In this document: positions 58,466 to 64,000 of the stretch, piece after piece
Position numbering within the stretch: position 1 is the first letter of the stretch
Layout: each line of letters starts with the position of its first letter
Source: Annona cherimola
Taxonomy: Eukaryota; Streptophyta; Magnoliopsida; Magnoliales; Annonaceae
Assembly: GCA_030490835.1 (NCBI GenBank)
Contig: CM059972.1
Location: forward strand, 91,435,137 to 91,499,136
Direction of reading: 5' to 3'
Length of the DNA: 64,000 bases
Notes under the pieces: model-generated
What the model was told of the DNA's origin: nothing
The model's database searches: none
The model's input: only the letters and a program-made list of their open reading frames with translations
Position numbers and translations under genes: made by a program

Positions 58466-58470
58466 CCAGG

Positions 58471-59650
58471 TTAATTGCAATTTTTTGACTAGTCGATCGT
58501 AAATTCCAACGATATAGAGGGAAGGGCACCGGTCATGTACAACCGGGTTAACTAATTAGGCAAGTATTTAATTTATCCCCCACTTTTTATATTATAAAAA
58601 TAGTTCTAAAATATAATTTATATATAGTGTTCTACTATATATATTATAAGCGAGCGATAGCGGATCCTAACCCCAAAAATATATTTTATAAATTTTTTAT
58701 AATACCATTAATCTAAATACACTTAATCTATAATTTACTATCTTTAGAAATGTATAAATTTCTTTTAGATTTTTAAACATATGAATAATTTGATCATAAA
58801 AATTCCAATTTTTGTTTTCTGATTACATACTTGTAATCCTCAAAAAAAACTTAAAGAATTATTTAAGAGTATTTTAATTCTATTAAAAATAATCTATTTA
58901 TTATAAAGATATATAAGGTGCTAATTCAATATCTAAACCATCTACAGTATTTATCCTACTAGTTTAATAATTTTCTCTAATCTCATAGCATTTTAATACT
59001 TTAATGCACAAATGCAAATAATTTTATAAACTAACAGGGAGAGTGATTCTTTGTGTGTGTTTAATTGCAATTTTTTGACTAGTCGATCGTAAATTCCAAC
59101 GATATAGAGGGAAGGACACCGGTCATGTACAACCGGGTTAACTAATTAGGCAAGTATTTAATTTATCCCCCACTTTTTGTATTATAAAAATAATTCTAAA
59201 ATATAATTTATATATAGTGTTCTACTATATATATTGTAAGCGAGTGATGGCGTATCCTAACCCCAAAAATATATTTTATAAATCTTTTATAATACTATTA
59301 ATCTAAGTATACTTAATTTATAATTTGCTATCTTTAGAAATGTATAAATTTCTTTTAGATTTTTAAACATATGAATAATTTGATCATAAAAATTCCAATC
59401 TTTCGTTTTCTAATTACATACTTGTAATCCTCAAAAAAAACTTAAAGAATTATTTAAGAGTATTTTAATTCTATTAAAAATAATCTATTTATTATAAAGA
59501 TATATAAGTTGCTAATTCAATATCTAAACCATCTACAGTATTTATCCCACTAGATTAATAATTTTCTCTAATCTCATAACATTTTAATACTTTAATGCAC
59601 AAATGTAAATAATTTTATAAACTAACATGAAGAGTGCTTCTTTGTGTGTG
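58471..59650. repeat. 590-bp direct tandem duplication
   Basis: 58471-59060 and 59061-59650 match with few substitutions. Both start TTAATTGCAATTTTTTGACT and end with TTTGTGTGTGT. Non-coding. The CCGGTCATGTACAACCGG palindrome is in both. Differences include GGGCACC/GGACACC and CTGATTACA/CTAATTACA. Confidence 0.9.
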
Positions 59651-59651
59651 T

Positions 59652-60545
59652 TTCCATCAACGTATCACTATAACGATAATGGCACAGCATTCCTCAGTGT
59701 TTTTTGCATTTTAAACTTTTTAAATTTTTCTTATTTGTATTTTAAACCTTGAAATTTGGCCCTTTGCATTTTAAACCCTCGGTCATAGTATTTTTAGAAA
59801 ACATATGAAATCAGGCCACTCGCATGCTTATTTTTTTTAAGATGGCGCGTATGATCTTCAATATAAGGCTATAAAGCTATGACGACGATGCAGAATGGAA
59901 ACCTTGATGCCTTCAAGTTGTTGCTCATCTTAAACCCCTCACTGGCCCGAATGCAAAGTCATGCAAATTTGTGCTAGCTTGCTAGGTTCCATAACTGAAT
60001 AGTGTTGGATTTTTGGTGTGTGATGATGGATATGGCTGCCAGCAATTTGCAGTAGAGAACATCTTTTGGTGTGTGATTGGTACCGATTTTTAAGAGTAGG
60101 GGCTATTTTTAATCTGTCAAAGGATATGTCAATGGGCAACTTGAATTTTTAATTTTTATTTATCAAGAATCAAGATTAGAGAAAAAGCTATTTTAATTTC
60201 GGTGAGTATTTCGACTAGCTTGGACAAAAATTTAAATTTTTTCTTAATAGCACTAACCTTCCATGGGCGAGAATTTTGAAATTATAGATAATGGTGCATT
60301 ACTAGAGAATGGAGATGTTGCTGGTGTGTGGCTTTTTATTCACATAGCAGCCTTGCTAGATGACCAAGATGGGCAAGGTGAATTTCTACATATTATGAAG
60401 AATGAAGGCCGCCTATTGTCACTAAAATAGGGGAGAATGACTATGGCTGCTTCAACCGAAGAGTTTAAAATACAAATAGATAAAATTAGATAATTCAAAA
60501 TACAAAAAAACCTCATTCCCTTCTTCCTCTCAACATTTCCTTGAC
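59652..60545. other. Intergenic sequence, no gene seen
   Basis: Includes AATTT/TTTAAACCTT-rich low-complexity sequence. No conserved protein motif was found in any frame. Confidence 0.45.
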
Positions 60546-61110
60546 ATGGGGGATGTTTGTTAATGTGAAAGTTGTGGGAATTGTGGAATGGGGTGGAAAG
60601 TGGGAAATGAAATATTTTGAGAATTATGTAATAAATATGAAATGATAGGTGTAAATGTGGAATAAATAGGTTTGTTGTGAGGCAGTTATAAAAAAAAATA
60701 GTTAGAATATAAGAGTAAAAATGAAAAAATATGATGATTGGTTGAAGAATAATACACCTCGAAATTAGCGATACTGTGTTTCCCAAACCATGTTTATCAC
60801 GCACGATGTCAAACGTGGATAGAGACTAGAGCAATGGTTTATTTAGGAAATGTAAAAGTGGTGAGAAATATGAGATAAAGTGGAAAGTAAGAAAATAAAT
60901 ATTTTAATAATTGTGTAATTAATATGAAATAATAGAGGTAAACATTAAATAAATAAGGTAGTTGAAGTAAAACGGAAAATAATTGAAAATAATGGAAATA
61001 TAAAGGTAAAAGAAATAAAAATATAGTTATTAATCAAGCATGAGAATCCGTAATTTCACGGATTCCCATCCCTCATTTCATGTATACGTTAACGAACATA
61101 ACCCATGTTT
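60546..61110. mobile_element. Pair of related MITE-like sequences
   Basis: 60546-60800 (GGGGGATGTTTGTTAATG ...) and 60830-61110 (... GTTAACGAACATAACCC) share blocks such as GTGGAAAGTGGGAAATGAAATATTTT / GTGGAAAGTAAGAAAATAAATATTTT. The outermost ends are inverted (GTTTGTTAA / TTAACGAAC). This could be one element nested in another of its family. No clear TSD. Confidence 0.4.
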
Positions 61111-61165
61111 TGATTTCCTATGTTGGCTGGAGTAGCACAAATGCAATAAGGCATCCGCAATCAAA

Positions 61166-61445
61166 GGGTGTGTTTGGCAATCCACAAAAAATGTCATGTT
61201 AAAACTTTTCAATCTAAAACTTTTCACTCTCCATAACTATCATATTTTTTAATCATTTTTTCACATTTTCCTATACAACTACCCTACTTTTCAATCATTT
61301 CTACACAACTGTCAACAAAATTAACCTATCTATTTTAACTTTATCCTCTTTACTACTCATCATTACCCTTATCATATCACATTATTTGATAACTTTTATT
61401 TTCTAAAACTTTTCATCAAAAATTTTATTTATTACCAAACACACC
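61166..61445 (-). mobile_element. Tourist/PIF-Harbinger-type MITE
   Basis: GGGTGTGTTTGGCAAT ... ATTACCAAACACACC, 280 bp. Flanks are AAA and TAA. It is the best intact relative of the interrupted copy at 526-1069. Confidence 0.8.
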
Positions 61446-61446
61446 T

Positions 61447-62286
61447 AAAATCGATTAACGTCTCACGAACCGTATATTGCGCAGGTAATTAATTCGGCGG
61501 GAATTGAAAATGACGATGCGACAGGGAAGAAACATAAAAGCGGCAATGAAAAGATGGCGGAGCCCCACGTGCATCGAATCTCTCAATCTCTTGAGAAATG
61601 AGTTCGCTTCCGTCTAACCTGTGGTATACAAGTGAATGTATGAAACGTCCCTTAACGATCGACGTTCATTTTTACAACGAAATCAAATTACGGCCTATCA
61701 TATATTAGCTAACATCATCTGTTTTATCATGTCATCAAAATTTCTTTGATAGAAGTCCTTAATAGGCTGCGTCAAAATGTTATTCACAAATGCATTATGC
61801 CGTTGTTATAATAATTTATAAAATTATCCGTCCACGTAGGAGAAGTATTTTAAATGGTACAGATGTTGTTGGATTAACAGGTGGAAAATATTCTACAAAT
61901 CAAAGTATTTTATGGCATTAATTTTACACCTTAATAAAGTGGGTCTCGATGTAAAAGTTTTGAGTTAGATGAAACTTGGTTGCTACTTAAATAACAATTT
62001 TGAATGTAAATGGGTGGGAGTAGATTTTATATAATAAATAAGGTGCGCGGAAACCAAAATCTTTCATGGGCAATTCCATTCTATATCACGGGTAACATGC
62101 AAGCAAAGGTCCCCAATTGCCGATATTTTTATAGTTGTTGGTCGTCCGCCACAACTCCGCACCAGGACACGTACGGATGTTTTCGTTCTCATGATGCAGC
62201 AGATCAACCATCGTGTCGTTATCCTAAAAAAAAAAAAGAAAACAAACAAACATCGCGTCAAACAATAATTTCTTTTTTCAGATTTC
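61447..62286. other. Intergenic sequence, no gene seen
   Basis: Short ORFs only; the 108-codon frame starting at 62010 runs into the MITE and has no recognisable domain. Confidence 0.5.
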
Positions 62287-62577
62287 GGGTGTGTTTGGTT
62301 ACACACAAAATATGTCAACGAAAATTTTTCAATTAAAAACTTTTTACTTTCATAACTACCTTATTTTTTAATTATTTTTTCACATTTTCCTATATAAACA
62401 ACCCTACTTTTCAATCATTTCCACACAAATACCCATACAACTACCCTATTTATTTTAACTTTATTCTCTTTACACCTCATTATTACCCCTATCATATCAC
62501 ATCATTTTCTATCAACTTGACAACTTCTACTCTGAAAAGTTTTCATCAAAAAATTTTACCTCCAACCAAACATACCC
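62287..62577 (-). mobile_element. Tourist/PIF-Harbinger-type MITE
   Basis: GGGTGTGTTTGGTTA ... CAACCAAACATACCC, flanked by TTC on both sides (62284-62286, 62578-62580). Confidence 0.8.
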
Positions 62578-62607
62578 TTCATGGGTTCGATAAGAAAAGA
62601 CATTTTT

Positions 62608-63290
62608 CAGTGCACATAGCTTTAGGACAGCGGGGTGCACGTAGCTACGGTGCATTCGGGCATATTTAATTAATTTTTTATTTTTTTAAATTTTTTTTAT
62701 ACAACTATTAATCTAAGGGTATGTTTGTTTGGGGCCAAAACTTGTCAATTAAAACTTTTCAATCCAAAACTTTTCACTCTTCATAACTACTCTATTTTTT
62801 TTATTTTTTTTTAACATTTTTCTATACAAACTACCCTACTTTTCAATCATTTTTACACAACTACCCATACAACTAACCTATCTATTTTAACTTTATTCTC
62901 TTTACTTCTCAACATTACCCCTATTATATCACATCATTTTCTATCAATTTGACAACTTCTACCTCTAAAACTTTTCATCAAAAATTTTACCTCCAACCAA
63001 ACACACCCTAAGTATATTTATGACGTGTATAAATTTTAATAATTTTGGTCATTTTTAGATTTTTTTAAAATTTTTTAAATTAGTGGCAGTTTCGTAATTT
63101 ATGAATTATGAAATTGCCACCAATTTTAAAAATAAAAAAATCAAAAAATCTCCAAATTTGGTAAAAATTTATACACATACTAAATACACCTAGATTAACG
63201 GTTATATAAAAAGTTTTTTAAAAATATAAAATAAGATTTTTCACCCGGATACACCGAAGCTAAGTGCACCCAGGTGCCCTAGATCGGTGC
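62608..63290. mobile_element. Foldback element FB2 interrupted by a MITE
   Basis: The ends GTGCACATAGCTTTAG and CTAAGTGCACCCAGG are inverted. The interior matches FB1 (CATATTTAATTAA, TTAATCTAA, TTTAGATTTTTTTAAAATTTT). The insertion at 62717-63008 splits the left arm, after ATTAATC, from GTATATTTATGACGTG. Confidence 0.65.
62717..63008 (-). mobile_element. Tourist/PIF-Harbinger-type MITE nested in FB2
   Basis: GGGTATGTTTGTTTGGGG ... CCAAACACACCC with perfect TAA duplications (62714-62716, 63009-63011). Confidence 0.8.
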
Positions 63291-63312
63291 TCTAATAAGA
63301 AGTGATTTTAAT

Positions 63313-63652
63313 AAATGCACCGGGTGCAATTAGCTTCAGCACACTCTATTTAATCCAGTTTTAATAATTTTTAACTTTTTTATAAAACTATTAATCTAAA
63401 TATATTTAATATGTATATCAATTTTTACCAATTTTGAAAATTTTTAGATTTTTTAAATTTTTAAAAATTAGTGGCATTCATTAAAATGTCATTGAGTTCT
63501 AAAAATTTTAAAAATATCTAAAAATATTCAAAATTAGTAAAAAAAATAATACACATATTAATACACTTAGATTAACAGTTATATAAAAAAAATTTTAAAA
63601 AAACAAAAATGAGTATTTGCATCCAAGTGCACCCCGGTGTACCTAATTTAGA
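63313..63652. mobile_element. Foldback element FB3
   Basis: TGCACCGGGTGCAATTAGCTT on the left mirrors AAGTGCACCCCGGTGTACCTAATTTAG on the right. The interior is a near-perfect hairpin (ATTAATCTAAATATATTTAAT facing ACACTTAGATTAACAG). Third copy of the FB1/FB2 family. Confidence 0.65.
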
Positions 63653-64000
63653 TCTTACTAAGAAACATACTGCACTATTCTAAGTACATTAGTACTCAAA
63701 TTAATGGAAAATTTCGAATCTTAAACCCTCCAACTTTAACGTATTTGCTTTTTAAATTCTTAGCTTTATTATTAGTATTTTAAACTTTTGGAAGCTTTCT
63801 TTTTAACATTTTAGACCCTCGGTCCTCGCAATATTAAAAAAAATACTGTTATTTTTAAATTTTAAACCATCTAATTTTACTTATTTGCATTTTAAACCCT
63901 GAAGGTTGTAAGTGCATCATATTATGTACAACATTAGAATACTAGTTTAAGTATTTCATTACTAATAATTTGCATATTTTTGTATTTTCTCATTTAATAT

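Noticed and set aside
60340..60804. 154-codon minus-strand ORF
   Set aside because: It overlaps MITE-like sequence, has hydrophobic low-complexity composition and no recognisable domain.
62010..62336. 108-codon plus-strand ORF
   Set aside because: It runs through an A-rich tract into a MITE terminus and has no homology signature.

Overview
This is an AT-rich stretch of flowering-plant nuclear DNA, probably a repeat-rich genome. It is almost entirely transposable elements plus one convincing host gene. That gene is an intronless C2H2 zinc-finger gene on the minus strand at 57051-58175, in a GC-rich island. No rRNA, tRNA, CRISPR or bacterial feature was seen. The species cannot be named from the sequence.

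Layout. 1-5100: hAT-like remnant, nested Tourist/PIF-Harbinger MITEs (526-1069), long-inverted-repeat elements (1112-1859, 3160-3842) and a foldback (2141-2386). 5101-24618: an old minus-strand Ty1-copia element (C1). Its 3' LTR, RH, RT, INT and PR lie at 5101-8310, and its gag and 5' LTR lie at 20.6-24.6 kb. The middle is split by younger insertions. These are a Ty3/gypsy-like LTR relic and, inside it, E1 (8743-17372), a full-length but decayed Sirevirus-type copia element with TSD CTAAT. 24.6-34.05 kb: LINE pieces, a gypsy-like LTR relic with a hairpin minisatellite, and a second decayed copia element (C2). 34061-50058: E2, a single Sirevirus insertion (TSD AAAAG) made of LTR-internal-LTR-internal-LTR on the minus strand with a 7084-bp period. 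E2 sits inside a LINE reverse transcriptase, whose two halves are at about 33.7-34.06 kb and 50.06-50.89 kb. 50.9-64 kb: more MITEs, a solo Sirevirus LTR (54364-55960, TSD CTAAT), foldback elements, the zinc-finger gene and a 590-bp tandem duplication.

Main structural result. The middle LTR of E2 is a chimera. Its U3 side shares variants with the left (3') LTR and its U5 side shares variants with the right (5') LTR, with the switch between about 42288 and 42415. The two internal regions carry the same stop codons, frameshift and deletion and differ at only a couple of sites I noticed. This is the footprint of unequal LTR-LTR crossing-over that duplicated an already dead element.

The Sirevirus LTRs are unusual. 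Upstream of the TATA box, U3 is packed with GTCGAC-centred inverted repeats in roughly 39-bp units, and these also leave sense-strand open frames with 13-residue repeats. All copia coding regions here are broken, so none of these elements looks able to move by itself.
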